DNA of 64,000 bases, taken from Acidipila rosea (lineage in GTDB: Bacteria > Acidobacteriota > Terriglobia > Terriglobales > Acidobacteriaceae). The stretch covers positions 992,001 through 1,056,000 of the forward strand of contig NZ_SMGK01000002.1 in assembly GCF_004339725.1 (NCBI RefSeq), written 5' to 3'. Positions 28,298 through 37,473 of this stretch are shown piece by piece (within the stretch, counting starts at the first letter, position 1; each line of letters begins with the position of its first letter). Below the pieces are notes generated by a model. The model saw only the letters and a list, made by a program, of their open reading frames with translations, was not told the DNA's origin and did not search any database. Position numbers and translations under genes: made by a program.

Positions 28298-28410
28298 TGA
28301 ATTCCTCGAAACCTTGCCTGGCAAAAGGCTTGGATGCCGGAATGCTTCTGTGTAGCCATGAACTGGGATGAGTACAGCAGAATTGTAATTCCGATCAGTC
28401 TCTATACTAA

Positions 28411-29445
28411 ATGTCAGTGAACCCGCAATTTTCAGCCGCTGATCGCTATTCCCGCCAGATCCTCTACCCCGGCATCGGCCAGGAAGGTCAGCAGAAGTTA
28501 TCGAGCGCGCATGTTGCATTAGTTGGGTGCGGGGCGACCGGTGCAGCTGCCGCCAGCCTGCTGGCCCGCGCTGGCATCGGCAGGCTTACCCTCATCGATC
28601 GCGACTATGTTGAGGAGAGCAATCTGCAGCGGCAGGTCCTGTTTGACGAGGCCGATGCGCTGGCCGCACTGCCCAAGGCGGAGGCCGCGCGCCGCAAGAT
28701 CAGTCTCTTCAACAGCGAGATCACCGTCGACGCCCACATTGCCGATCTCACCCCGGGCAATATCCATGAGCTGCTTGCCGGCTCACAGCTGGTGCTCGAC
28801 GCCACCGACAACTTTGAAACCCGCTACCTGCTCAACGACTACGCGGTGGAGCAACGCAAGCCGTGGATCTATGCAGCCGCGGTCGGAGCTTATGCGCTCA
28901 CGATGAACGTGCTGCCCGAGGAAACCGCCTGCCTTGCCTGCATTTTTCCGAAGGCGCCGGGAGGCGCGGTCGAGACCTGCGATACCGCGGGCATCCTCAA
29001 CACGGCCGTCAATCTCGCCGCGTCCATCGAAGTGACCGAGGCGCTCAAGTTTCTGGTCGGGGCAAAGAGCGCCATGCGCCGGACCATGCTCTCCCACGAT
29101 TTGTGGAGTAACGAACGCAGCGAGGTCCGCGCCGACCGGCCCCGTATGGGCTGCGAGGTGTGCAAGGAGCGAGACTTCCGCCATCTGCGCGGCGAGGGAC
29201 GACCGCACATCACTCTCTGCGGCCGCAACTCCGTGCAGATTCATGAGCATCACCGGCCCGTGGATTTCAATGAGATGAAACTGCGGCTCGAACCGCATGG
29301 GACCGTGAAGTACAACAACCTGCTGCTGCGATTTGAGCGCGGCCCGCACACCATTACTCTCTTCCCCGATGGTCGCGCCCTGGTACAGGGCACAACCGAT
29401 GTCGCCCAGGCACGCAGCCTCTATGCCCGCTTCATCGGCAGCTAA
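28411..29445 (+). CDS. ThiF/MoeB-type E1-like adenylyltransferase
   Basis: The 344-residue protein has the E1 core: RYSRQILYPGIGQEGQQKL, a Rossmann glycine motif VALVGCGATGAAAASLLARAGIG near residue 37, the ATP-site Asp/Arg/Gln residues in DRDYVEESNLQRQVLF, DATDNFETRYLLND, a Cys-x-x-Cys pair in ACLACIF and its partner CEVCKERD near 249, which bind structural zinc. VETCDTAGIL holds the likely active-site Cys. After about residue 260 a small C-terminal domain (VQIHEHHRPVDFNEMKLRLEPHG) replaces the rhodanese domain of some homologues. It activates a ubiquitin-like sulfur carrier (ThiS or MoaD) by adenylation. No carrier gene is adjacent, so thiamine or molybdopterin cannot be decided. Confidence 0.9.
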   Translation: MSVNPQFSAADRYSRQILYPGIGQEGQQKLSSAHVALVGCGATGAAAASLLARAGIGRLTLIDRDYVEESNLQRQVLFDEADALAALPKAEAARRKISLFNSEITVDAHIADLTPGNIHELLAGSQLVLDATDNFETRYLLNDYAVEQRKPWIYAAAVGAYALTMNVLPEETACLACIFPKAPGGAVETCDTAGILNTAVNLAASIEVTEALKFLVGAKSAMRRTMLSHDLWSNERSEVRADRPRMGCEVCKERDFRHLRGEGRPHITLCGRNSVQIHEHHRPVDFNEMKLRLEPHGTVKYNNLLLRFERGPHTITLFPDGRALVQGTTDVAQARSLYARFIGS

Positions 29446-29519
29446 TCCTTGGCCGGTGCGGCAGCCGTTTGACGGCGGCAAACTTGTTTATCATTCCCTA
29501 AAGAGGAGCATGAAGAACC

Positions 29520-30953
29520 ATGGCTGAAGTTCGCAAAGAAAAAGACTCGCTTGGATTCGTCGAAGTACCCGCCAAGGCTTACTACGGAGCGCAGACCGCA
29601 CGCGCTGTCGAAAACTACCCCATCTCAGGCATGCGCGCGCACCCGCAGCTGATCCGCGCCTTTGGAATGGTGAAGCGAGCCGCAGCAGAGGCCAACAAGG
29701 AACTGGGCCTCATCGAGGACAACCGCGCCGATGCCATCATCCAGGCCGCGCAGGAAGTCATCGACGGCAAGTGGAACAGTGAATTCGTAGTCGACGTCTT
29801 CCAGGCTGGCGCCGGTGTCAGCTTCCACATGAACACCAATGAGGTGTTGGCGAACCGGGCAAATGAAATTCTCGGCGGAGCCCTCGGTGAGTATGCGCAA
29901 GTCCACCCGAACGACCATGTCAACTACGGCCAGTCCACCAATGATGTCTTCCCTACCGGGATGCGCGTTGCCACCCTGCTGAATCTCGAAACCCTCTACC
30001 CTGTTCTCGACGCACTTGCGGCAACCTTTGCTGCGAAGGCCAAAGAGTTCGACGGCATCATGAAGTCGGGCCGCACCCACATGCAGGATGCTGTGCCAAT
30101 TCGTCTCGGGCAGGAGTTTGCCGCGTACGGACTCGCCATCGAAAAGGGTAAAAAGTTTCTCCAACTGGCAGCCGACTCCCTTCGCGAGCTTGGCCTCGGC
30201 GGCAGTGCTGTCGGCACGGGCATCAATACGCACCCCGACTACCGAGTGAAGGCGGTCGCGAACCTCGCGCGTCTCTCCGGCCAGGATCTGACGCCTGCCA
30301 GCGACATGCGCTGGGCGATGCAGTCCAATGCCTGCATGGCTGATGTCAGCGCTGCACTGCGTGGCATTGCGCTCGAAGTCATCCGCATCTCGAATGATGT
30401 CCGGCTGCTCTCCTCAGGGCCGAACACCGGCTTCGGCGAAATCTATCTGCCCAGCCTGCAGCCTGGCTCCTCCATCATGCCGGGCAAGATCAACCCGGTG
30501 ATGCCTGAACTCGCCGCGATGGTGAGCTTTCAGGTCGTCGGAAACGATGCTGCTGTCGCCATGGCGGTGCAGGGCGGACAGCTTGAACTGAACGTGATGA
30601 TGCCGACGATGGCCTACAACGTCCTCCAGAGTACGACCATCCTCGCCAACATGCTGCACCAATTCAACGACCGCTGCGTTGCCGGCATCACTGCCAATGC
30701 AGAGCGCTGCCAGTTCTACGCGCAGAGCACGGTTTCGCTGGCCACGGCGCTGAACCCCTACATCGGCTACGCCAAGGCAGCTGAGATTGTGAAGGAGTCG
30801 GTCGCAACCGGCGCATCGATCATCTCCATCGCACGCTCGAAGCAGCTGCTCAGCGAAGAGGAAATTGCCGAGATTCTCGACCCGGTCCGCATGACGGAGC
30901 CGCAATACCCCCTCGACTCGGCAAAGGAACGCGACAAGAAGGTCAAAGCATAA
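29520..30953 (+). CDS. aspA: Aspartate ammonia-lyase (aspartase/fumarase superfamily)
   Basis: The 477-residue enzyme has the superfamily signature GSSIMPGKINPVMPE (catalytic loop Ser near residue 319), plus NDHVNYGQSTNDVFPT, SGRTHMQDAVPIRLGQEF and GLGGSAVGTGINTHPDY. QAGAGVSFHMNTNEVLANRA and the INPVMPE ending after the catalytic loop are closer to aspartases than to class II fumarases, which usually read MNMNEV and VNPTQCEA. It would convert aspartate to fumarate and ammonia in the cytosol; a fumarase function is the main alternative. AGAGGAG stands 11 nt before the ATG. A five-codon frame (ATG at 29510) starts closer to that site and ends over the aspA start. A strong terminator follows. 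Confidence 0.82.
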   Translation: MAEVRKEKDSLGFVEVPAKAYYGAQTARAVENYPISGMRAHPQLIRAFGMVKRAAAEANKELGLIEDNRADAIIQAAQEVIDGKWNSEFVVDVFQAGAGVSFHMNTNEVLANRANEILGGALGEYAQVHPNDHVNYGQSTNDVFPTGMRVATLLNLETLYPVLDALAATFAAKAKEFDGIMKSGRTHMQDAVPIRLGQEFAAYGLAIEKGKKFLQLAADSLRELGLGGSAVGTGINTHPDYRVKAVANLARLSGQDLTPASDMRWAMQSNACMADVSAALRGIALEVIRISNDVRLLSSGPNTGFGEIYLPSLQPGSSIMPGKINPVMPELAAMVSFQVVGNDAAVAMAVQGGQLELNVMMPTMAYNVLQSTTILANMLHQFNDRCVAGITANAERCQFYAQSTVSLATALNPYIGYAKAAEIVKESVATGASIISIARSKQLLSEEEIAEILDPVRMTEPQYPLDSAKERDKKVKA

Positions 30954-31075
30954 GACCTCTACAATGAGGGTTCGCGACTCACCATCGCGGACCCTGATAA
31001 TCGTCTGCGGTCGGCGCAGGCTCAACGAATGAACGTTCACGTCCACTCTTCCTGCTGCAATGCTTCCCGCAAAAG

Positions 31076-31114
31076 AAAAGACCAGCGAAGGTTACCTTCG
31101 CTGGTCTTTTTAAT
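31076..31114. terminator. Bidirectional terminator between aspA and the TonB receptor gene
   Basis: A perfect 16-bp stem, AAAAGACCAGCGAAGG (31076-31091) with 31095-31110, has a 3-nt loop (TTA). T5 follows on the plus strand and the arm itself supplies T4 on the minus strand. It separates the two convergent genes. Confidence 0.93.
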
Positions 31115-31135
31115 TGTTGGGATGTGAAAGGACGA

Positions 31136-34100
31136 TTAGAAGAGAAGCCTTGCTCCGATTTCAACGTTTCTATTGCTTCCCCCCTGCGAGCACACAGGAC
31201 CGCATTGGGTCTGGTCCATGAAGGTAGGATCGTCGATCTCTGGATCAAGTGTTCCAAAGTATTGGCGGTTGAGAGCGTTATATGCACTGATCGAGAACTG
31301 CATTTTCACGCTTTCTGTGAGCCGGGTGTTTTTAAGGATGGTTGCATTCAGGTTGTTGTAGTTTTGCGAGCCTAACGTGTTCCTGCCCACACCACCAAAA
31401 GGCGTTCCCAGGAGCTTCGCGATAGCCTTGTTGTTGAAGAGCCAGCGCTCGGAGGTGGCCGTAACTGCAGTTGGCGCTGTGCCGTTTTCGATGTAATTGA
31501 GCCAGGACTGCAGATCATAGTAGGTGCCAGGTGTTACGCCATTAGGCGCATCCGCAAGCGCACCGTTCAAGATACCGACCGCGCGCATAGGAGCCTTCGC
31601 ATTGGAAAGAATCGGACGGCAGGTATCTACGCTGCTGTTGAAACTGTTGTTGAAGCCAGTATCGCAATAGCTGCTCATTTCAGGGAATCCGAATGCGCCA
31701 TATTGGAACTGGAATGGAGTGGTAGGCTGCCCCGTGTCAAAGTTATAAAGCCCACTGATTTCAAAACCGCCAAGCAGTCTTCCCATCAGACCGTGTTGGC
31801 CCTTATACCAGGGGAGATCGTACACAAAGGAAGCGTTAATGACATGGGGGACTGAAATTCCGCTCTGACCGCGCTCTCCCACGTTGCTGTTGAATGGATT
31901 CTGAGCGAACGTAATGGTATTCCCGCCGCCAAACGTACCAAAGATATCCGATGTGTTATCGATCGCCCGGCTGTAGGTGTAGCTGAAGGTTGTGGTCAGG
32001 TTATGCCATGCCTTCGTATCTATCTGGAACTCTAATGCGTTGTAGTTGGAGAAGGCAGTATTCGCGCGAAGGCGAACGTCTGCATTGTTGCAATTGGGCC
32101 TTCCATAACCAATGGCTGTAGTGTCAGTGCAGAAGAGAGCTGGGCTGATGACATTGGGGAACGCCTGAGCCGTGGCCAACAGGTTGGGGTTGGCGTCGAG
32201 GCTCTGGAAATTACCTACGCCGTGGTTGCCCACATAACGGAGCTGAATGGCAATGTAGCTGTTCGGTCCGTACTCAAAACCAAGTTGCCAGGATTCCGTA
32301 TAAGGATTGTGGAAGTTGCTTGGAACGAGGGTGTAAGGACGCGTGTTCGGGTTAACACCCAGCGGAATTGTTCCCAGGTTCTTTGCGCGGGTCTCGGATC
32401 CGGTTATGCCGCCCGACGGCAGGCAGTCGCCACCGCAAGCCTCGGCAGGTCCGGCGTTGATAACGGGCGCGGCCGTCGCTGAATTCAGGAACATGTTGTA
32501 AAACGCCGGATCAAAGTTGATCGCAAATCCCCCATTGACGACCAGATGATTGTCGAGCTGTTGCGGGTTCCATGCGAAGCCAAACCGGGGCTGAAAGTTC
32601 TTATAGTTTTCTGCGACGGAAGGGAATGTCCGCTCTGAAAGTGGCAGAGAGGTATCCCAAAAAGCCGTTGCCGGGTTGGATTCCCTGGCGACTGTCTCGT
32701 CATGCAACAGATTGACAGCCTGCCCGAAGAACTCCCACCTCAACCCTGTATTCAGCGTGAGGGCAGGAGATACGCGCCACACATCCTGGATATATCCGGC
32801 AGCATCTGGTTCTGTGAAGTGAAGGTTGTAGTTGCCGTTCGAGAGCTGAACAGTACCAGACTGCTGCAGGAACTTGCTGAAGCTTCCAAACTTGTAAGTG
32901 CCGTTGTAGTTGGGCAGGAATCCATTCGGTGAGTTCTGATAGTCCCACTCCCCACCAAAGTAGAGGGTGTGATTGCCGCGGATCCACGTTGCGTTGTCTT
33001 GTACTTGCGTATTCTTCACAACCCGGCCTTGCGGCAGATTGTTAGGGTAGCCGTAACCAAGGAAAGGAGATCCCAGCGAGATCGAGGAGGTGCAGGCACC
33101 GGGCGTGTTCACAGTGCAGTTAGCCTGCGCGCCCGATTGGAAGAAGAGCTTCGTTTGCTGAAAGCTGTAACGGATCTGATTTACCCACGAAGGTGAATAG
33201 GTCCGGGTCCAGTCAGCACCTACTGAGTGAGCAGTGTCCGGTACGTCATACCAGGCGCCAGCCGCCACATTCCCCCCGGCTTCGATCGTCGGATCGTCCT
33301 GATAAAAGTACCTTGCAAAAAAGTGGTCTTTCGTCGTTGGCTGCCAATCAAGACGTCCCATGTCTTCCTGATCATTTGTCTGCGAGGGCACGCCGCGGGA
33401 GATCTGTCCAAACTCAATCGGCGCAGATGTGGTTCCATCCGATACCGTGATCGCCTTAGTAGCGCCAAAGACCTGGGGACCGCCTGTCTTGATTGAATAC
33501 GGCCCGCTGTTCACCATTGCCGCAACGGCAGGGTTGTTTGGAAAGGCTGCCTGTAACTGTTGGAGCCCGTTAGGCGTAGGGGTAAGGTTAGAGGGACCGG
33601 AAATGGAGAGGCCGCCTCCAGCGTGATTCCGGCTGAAATACGTGCTGCCGAAGCCCCAGAGCTTATCTTTGATGATCGGCATGCCCAGGGTGCCTCCGAA
33701 GCGGTTCTGCACAAAGCGCTGCAGCACCGGCAGAGCGTAACCCGTGGTGACTGGATCCTGTCCTGTGGCGCAGAATCCCAGCGAGGGATCCTTTTGATTC
33801 TGGGCAAAGGACTCACCCCAGTTTCCCTCGTAATACTCGAATGCTGATCCGTGAATCTGATTGGTGCCGGACTTGGTGAGATAGTTCACCACCGATCCGG
33901 TATTGCGACCGTACTGTGCGCTGAAGTCATTCGTGATGACTTGTACGCCTGCAAGCGCATCCTGATTGGAGAAGAAGACCTGCGGTCCTGCAACCGAGTT
34001 GTCGTTGTTCGACTGCCCGTCCAGCTCAAAATTGTTCGATCGTCCACGCTGCCCCTGGGACGAGAATGAAGCGCCATTATTGTTTGAGAAGCTGCTGGCA

Positions 34101-34621
34101 TGCGTCAGCACCACGCCCGGCTGCAACAGGGCTACCGCGTCGAAGCCACCCTGGAGGGGCAGGTTGGATAACTGCTGTGACGAGAAGATGGTGGAGATTT
34201 GCGAATCAGTCGTATTCAGAAGCGCCGCGCTCTCGTCTGTGACTTCTACGGTCTGGCTTGCGCCCGGCTTCAACACTTGCTTGCCAATCTGCGATTGGCC
34301 TACAACAACTTTTACCTTCTGCAGCTTGATGGAATTGAACCCTGCCGCATCGATGGTCAGGTCGTACTGGCCGATAGGCAGGTTGAGGATACTGAAGTTG
34401 CCGTCCGCTTGCGATTGCTGGGTAAATTTCGCGCCGGTCTCGACATTGACCGCGGCAAGTTTAGCCCCCTGAATAACTGCCCCGGTTGGATCGACTACGG
34501 TTCCCGCGATTCCGCCTGTCGTAATACCTTGACTCCACAGCAACGATGGAACAGCTGCAAACATCAAGGCAAGAAGGATGCAACCTCCAAAAACGGCCCT
34601 ACACCTATCTTTCAAAGTCAT
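31136..34621 (-). CDS. TonB-dependent receptor, Oar-like, with carboxypeptidase-regulatory-like domain
   Basis: The 1161-residue protein has a signal peptide (GCILLALMFAAVPSLLWSQ), then a CarboxypepD_reg-like beta-sandwich (GGIAGTVVDPTGAVIQGAKLAAVNVETG, PIGQYDLTIDAAGF), a plug domain (SQISTIFSSQQLSNLPLQGGFDAVALLQPGV, ELDGQSNNDNSVAG) and a large beta-barrel ending IGARLLF with a terminal aromatic. This is the Oar/TonB receptor type abundant in Acidobacteria; the imported substrate is usually a glycan or chelate and cannot be read here. A TonB box is not evident. The ATG at 34621 opens a long 302-bp upstream space shared with yggS. No SusD-like partner is present. Confidence 0.93.
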   Translation of the reverse strand: MTLKDRCRAVFGGCILLALMFAAVPSLLWSQGITTGGIAGTVVDPTGAVIQGAKLAAVNVETGAKFTQQSQADGNFSILNLPIGQYDLTIDAAGFNSIKLQKVKVVVGQSQIGKQVLKPGASQTVEVTDESAALLNTTDSQISTIFSSQQLSNLPLQGGFDAVALLQPGVVLTHASSFSNNNGASFSSQGQRGRSNNFELDGQSNNDNSVAGPQVFFSNQDALAGVQVITNDFSAQYGRNTGSVVNYLTKSGTNQIHGSAFEYYEGNWGESFAQNQKDPSLGFCATGQDPVTTGYALPVLQRFVQNRFGGTLGMPIIKDKLWGFGSTYFSRNHAGGGLSISGPSNLTPTPNGLQQLQAAFPNNPAVAAMVNSGPYSIKTGGPQVFGATKAITVSDGTTSAPIEFGQISRGVPSQTNDQEDMGRLDWQPTTKDHFFARYFYQDDPTIEAGGNVAAGAWYDVPDTAHSVGADWTRTYSPSWVNQIRYSFQQTKLFFQSGAQANCTVNTPGACTSSISLGSPFLGYGYPNNLPQGRVVKNTQVQDNATWIRGNHTLYFGGEWDYQNSPNGFLPNYNGTYKFGSFSKFLQQSGTVQLSNGNYNLHFTEPDAAGYIQDVWRVSPALTLNTGLRWEFFGQAVNLLHDETVARESNPATAFWDTSLPLSERTFPSVAENYKNFQPRFGFAWNPQQLDNHLVVNGGFAINFDPAFYNMFLNSATAAPVINAGPAEACGGDCLPSGGITGSETRAKNLGTIPLGVNPNTRPYTLVPSNFHNPYTESWQLGFEYGPNSYIAIQLRYVGNHGVGNFQSLDANPNLLATAQAFPNVISPALFCTDTTAIGYGRPNCNNADVRLRANTAFSNYNALEFQIDTKAWHNLTTTFSYTYSRAIDNTSDIFGTFGGGNTITFAQNPFNSNVGERGQSGISVPHVINASFVYDLPWYKGQHGLMGRLLGGFEISGLYNFDTGQPTTPFQFQYGAFGFPEMSSYCDTGFNNSFNSSVDTCRPILSNAKAPMRAVGILNGALADAPNGVTPGTYYDLQSWLNYIENGTAPTAVTATSERWLFNNKAIAKLLGTPFGGVGRNTLGSQNYNNLNATILKNTRLTESVKMQFSISAYNALNRQYFGTLDPEIDDPTFMDQTQCGPVCSQGGSNRNVEIGARLLF

Positions 34622-34923
34622 CTCAAAACCCTCTGATTTCCAAGTTGTGAAGTCCCACTACGCTGCCAACGGCTCTCTTAAGTTGCCTGCTAGGTACTGA
34701 TTTGTACTCTGTTTCTTGACTCGGCCCACTGAAAAGCAATCGAGCAGCCACACACTTTGGACTTTTCAGTTTCTCTGCAAATATTTCATTAAAAATGACT
34801 TAGATAGATGAGAGGAGCTCGTCCAGGGAAAGAGGCTCCGCTTATATATGAAATTCGGTATGAAGTCTCTTGACCACATATTTGCTTTTTGGTATGTCAA
34901 GTCGTTACTTTTTGGATTAACCC
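34622..34923. promoter_or_regulatory. Divergent AT-richer control region between TonB receptor and yggS genes
   Basis: No gene is seen in these 302 bp. An inverted repeat CTTGAC (34869-34874) ... GTCAAG (34896-34901), 21 nt apart, places a TTGAC-type hexamer on each strand. On the plus strand TTGACC-N17-TATGTC (34870-34898) is a candidate promoter for yggS, whose ATG lies 25 nt further. On the minus strand a TATATA box occurs downstream (near 34845-34852) and could be a -10 for the receptor gene, without a clear -35. A smaller TAC-N6-GTA repeat lies near 34694-34706. Confidence 0.4.
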
Positions 34924-35643
34924 ATGTCTAGCGATATTTATGTTGGCGTCACCCAAACCCTTGAATCGATAACAAACGCCTGCCGACGGGCGGGGCGCAA
35001 TTCATCCGATATACGCCTGATGGCGGTTTCGAAGACGCATCCTGCCGAGGCCATGGTGGAGGCGCTCCGGGCGGGGCTTACCTTGTTCGGAGAGAATCGC
35101 GTACAGGAGTATGAGCGGAAGTCGCGCGAGTTGGATGGGGTTGAGCTTCCGGGGGCGCCGGAGGTTCATCTCATCGGGCATCTGCAGTCGAACAAGGCAG
35201 CTCGTGCGGTGCAGCTCTTTCAATCCATCGACACGCTTGACTCCCTACGGCTGGCCAAAAGGATCAATGAAGCTGCAGCCAAGGCTGGCCGGGTGATGCC
35301 GGTACTGCTTGAAGTCAAGCTGAGCAGCGAGGAGTCAAAGAGCGGACTTTCGCCCGAAGGCGAAGAGACCGAGCGGCTGCTCGAAGCCTTGCCGGGACTG
35401 GCAAACCTGAAGGTTAATGGCCTGATGACGGTCGCGCCGCTCGATGACGATCCGGAGGTTGCGCGCGCCTGCTTCCGCAGACTTCGACAACTCAGGGATG
35501 CATGGGCGGCGAAACACCAGAGGCTCGACCTGCACGAACTGTCGATGGGCATGTCGGGAGACTATGAGATCGCCATCGAAGAGGGCTCGACCATGATTCG
35601 GCTGGGAACGGCGATCTTTGGCGCTCGCGAGACTCCCGTGTAG
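34924..35643 (+). CDS. YggS/PLPBP-family pyridoxal phosphate-binding protein
   Basis: The 239-residue protein is an alanine-racemase-fold PLP carrier: Lys37 in RLMAVSKTHP is the Schiff-base lysine, followed by LFGENRVQE, VHLIGHLQSNKA, VLLEVKLSSEESKSGL, VNGLMTVAP, LSMGMSGDYEIAIEEGSTMIRLGTAIFG. Members keep vitamin B6 and amino/keto-acid pools balanced in the cytosol. No Shine-Dalgarno site precedes the ATG (GGATTAACCCATG), and a candidate promoter ends 25 nt upstream, so the message may have a very short, nearly leaderless 5' end. GH39 follows 33 bp downstream. Confidence 0.93.
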   Translation: MSSDIYVGVTQTLESITNACRRAGRNSSDIRLMAVSKTHPAEAMVEALRAGLTLFGENRVQEYERKSRELDGVELPGAPEVHLIGHLQSNKAARAVQLFQSIDTLDSLRLAKRINEAAAKAGRVMPVLLEVKLSSEESKSGLSPEGEETERLLEALPGLANLKVNGLMTVAPLDDDPEVARACFRRLRQLRDAWAAKHQRLDLHELSMGMSGDYEIAIEEGSTMIRLGTAIFGARETPV

Positions 35644-35676
35644 CATCAGACTTTGAAGAATTCAGCGAGGCCAGGA

Positions 35677-37173
35677 ATGCAGCTCAAGTGGTGCGCTTCT
35701 CTACTATTGTCAGCTTGTCTCTTTACCCCGGCGGCAGCCCGTGCGCAATCCGAACAGGTGACCGTCGACACGCACGCCGCGGGAACACCCTTCCCGCACT
35801 ACTGGGAGAAGATGTTTGGCTCCGGACGCGCCAACCTCAGTATGAGGCAAAGCTACCGTGACGACCTGCAGACGGTAAAGAAGGTAACGGACTTCCAATA
35901 CGTCCGCTTCCACGCGATTCTCGATGATGAGAACGGCGTCTACAGCGAAGACCCGCAGGGGAATCCGGTCTACAACTTTTCTTATGTAGATCAGATTTAT
36001 GACGGGCTGCTCCAGAACGGCATCCGGCCGTTTGTCGAGATCAGCTTTATGCCGAAGCTGCTGGCGAAGAGGTTGGACTACCACGCCTTCTGGTACAAGC
36101 AGATCGTTTCTCCGCCTAAGGATTACGCCAAGTGGGATGCTCTGATGACCGCCTTTGCAAAGCATCTGGTCGATCGTTATGGAATCGAAGAGGTGTCCAA
36201 GTGGTATTTCGAGGTGTGGAACGAGCCTAATATCGACTTCTGGACCGGGCGTCCAGCGCAGCAGACGTATTTCGAGCTGTATGACAACACGGCGCGCGCC
36301 TTGAAGGCAGTCAATCCCCGGATTCGCGTCGGTGGACCAGCGACCGCGCAGGCCGCATGGGTGGACGCGATGATCGCCCATGCCACGCAGAACCATGTTC
36401 CGCTGGATTTCGTCTCCACGCATGTCTATGGCAATGATGTCTCCAAGGATGTGTTTGGAGATAACCGCCCCATCGCTCCGCACCAGATGGTTTGCGCCGC
36501 GGTCAAGAAGGTGCACGACCAGATCAAGGCATCGGCGCAACCAAATATGCCGCTTATCTGGAGCGAGTTCAACGCCACCTATATGAATGAGTCTGCCATT
36601 ACGGACTCGACCTACATGGGGCCGTGGATGGCGAACACGATCCGCGAGTGCAACGGCATGACCGAGATGATGTCCTACTGGACATTCTCCGACGTGTTCG
36701 AGGAACAGGGAGTCATCAAGACGCCGTTCTACGGCGGCTACGGATTGATTGCCGAGCGCGGCATACCCAAGCCGGCCTTCAACGACTTTGCCCTGCTGCA
36801 CAGGCTGGGCACGGAGCTGCTGCCCGTCTCCTCAGACGATGTGCTGGTAACGCGCCGCAAGGATGGCGCCCTGGTGCTGGCCGCCTGGAATCTGGTGGAA
36901 CCGGGGGTGACTGCGCCGCCCAAGACCATTACGCTGACCCTTGTGGGCGTCAAAGGCGGCGCGTCGGCGAGCATTGCCCGCGTCGACGCTGCGCACGGAG
37001 ATACACTCGATGCATGGAAATCCATGGGCAGCCCGAAGGATCCCAGCGAGAAACAGATTGCAGCCCTGCGAAAGGTCGGTCAGCTTGGAGCACCGGAGAT
37101 CGTCCCGGTCAAGGACGGGAAGCTGACGTTGACTCTGCCGCCGCAAGGGCTGGCAGTTGTAGAAGTGAGATAA
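35677..37173 (+). CDS. Exported glycoside hydrolase family 39 (beta-xylosidase-like)
   Basis: From the ATG at 35677 the product is 498 residues with a signal peptide (KWCASLLLSACLFTPAAARAQ). The barrel shows YVRFHAILDDENGVYSED, FSYVDQIYDGLLQNGIRPFVEISFMP, KWYFEVWNEPNIDFW (acid/base Glu near 181), DFVSTHVYG and LIWSEFNATYMN (nucleophile Glu near 296), the GH39 signature pair. A C-terminal beta domain follows (GALVLAAWNLVEPG). GH39 includes beta-xylosidases and alpha-iduronidases; the xylosidase is more likely in a soil bacterium. The start at 35677 has CGAGG upstream and is better than an in-frame TTG at 35653. It is probably cotranscribed with yggS. Confidence 0.9.
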   Translation: MQLKWCASLLLSACLFTPAAARAQSEQVTVDTHAAGTPFPHYWEKMFGSGRANLSMRQSYRDDLQTVKKVTDFQYVRFHAILDDENGVYSEDPQGNPVYNFSYVDQIYDGLLQNGIRPFVEISFMPKLLAKRLDYHAFWYKQIVSPPKDYAKWDALMTAFAKHLVDRYGIEEVSKWYFEVWNEPNIDFWTGRPAQQTYFELYDNTARALKAVNPRIRVGGPATAQAAWVDAMIAHATQNHVPLDFVSTHVYGNDVSKDVFGDNRPIAPHQMVCAAVKKVHDQIKASAQPNMPLIWSEFNATYMNESAITDSTYMGPWMANTIRECNGMTEMMSYWTFSDVFEEQGVIKTPFYGGYGLIAERGIPKPAFNDFALLHRLGTELLPVSSDDVLVTRRKDGALVLAAWNLVEPGVTAPPKTITLTLVGVKGGASASIARVDAAHGDTLDAWKSMGSPKDPSEKQIAALRKVGQLGAPEIVPVKDGKLTLTLPPQGLAVVEVR

Positions 37174-37204
37174 GCCTGGGCCCTCCTCAAAAGGGAGGAC
37201 CGGG

Positions 37205-37444
37205 TCACTCGCCGCTGGCTGTCATCCAGCGATCCATAAGGGTTTGTGCGCAACGTGCGCCGCAGATATGCTTCACCTGCGCATCATGGGAGAGCAGTAG
37301 ATTCCATGGAGTCAGCTTGAGCAGCGGCTGAGGCTCAGCGCCGGGCACGGGCGCAAACTCCTCGCCCCAGGCCAGCCACCAATCGGTTGACTCATTCTTC
37401 GCTTTGCCGCATACATCGCAGTGATAGGTTTCTGTCCAGGCCAT
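37205..37444 (-). CDS. Small protein with two cysteine pairs, unknown function
   Basis: This 79-residue protein has the pairs CDVCGK (residues 9-12) and CGARC (near 62-66), spaced as in small zinc-binding modules, with His next to the second pair (KHICGARC). The middle is Trp-rich (DWWLAWGEEF, PWNLLLSH). I do not recognise a named family. It sits 30 bp downstream of the DedA-rhodanese gene on the same strand, so the two may be cotranscribed. A redox, sulfur-transfer or metal-related role would fit both but is a guess. Confidence 0.6.
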   Translation of the reverse strand: MAWTETYHCDVCGKAKNESTDWWLAWGEEFAPVPGAEPQPLLKLTPWNLLLSHDAQVKHICGARCAQTLMDRWMTASGE

Positions 37445-37473
37445 GGTTTGTTATAGCTGACCTTAGCACAGCT

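Noticed and set aside
28298-28519. Longer start for the Omp85 gene
   Set aside because: It would overlap the divergent ThiF gene and place the signal peptide internally; the TTG at 28297 with GAGGA is better.
29461-29500. Sigma70 promoter just before aspA (TTGACG and TATCAT)
   Set aside because: The spacing is only 14 nt, too short for a normal promoter.
37174-37204. Terminator after GH39
   Set aside because: The CCTCC/GGAGG pairing is only five base pairs and no T tract follows.
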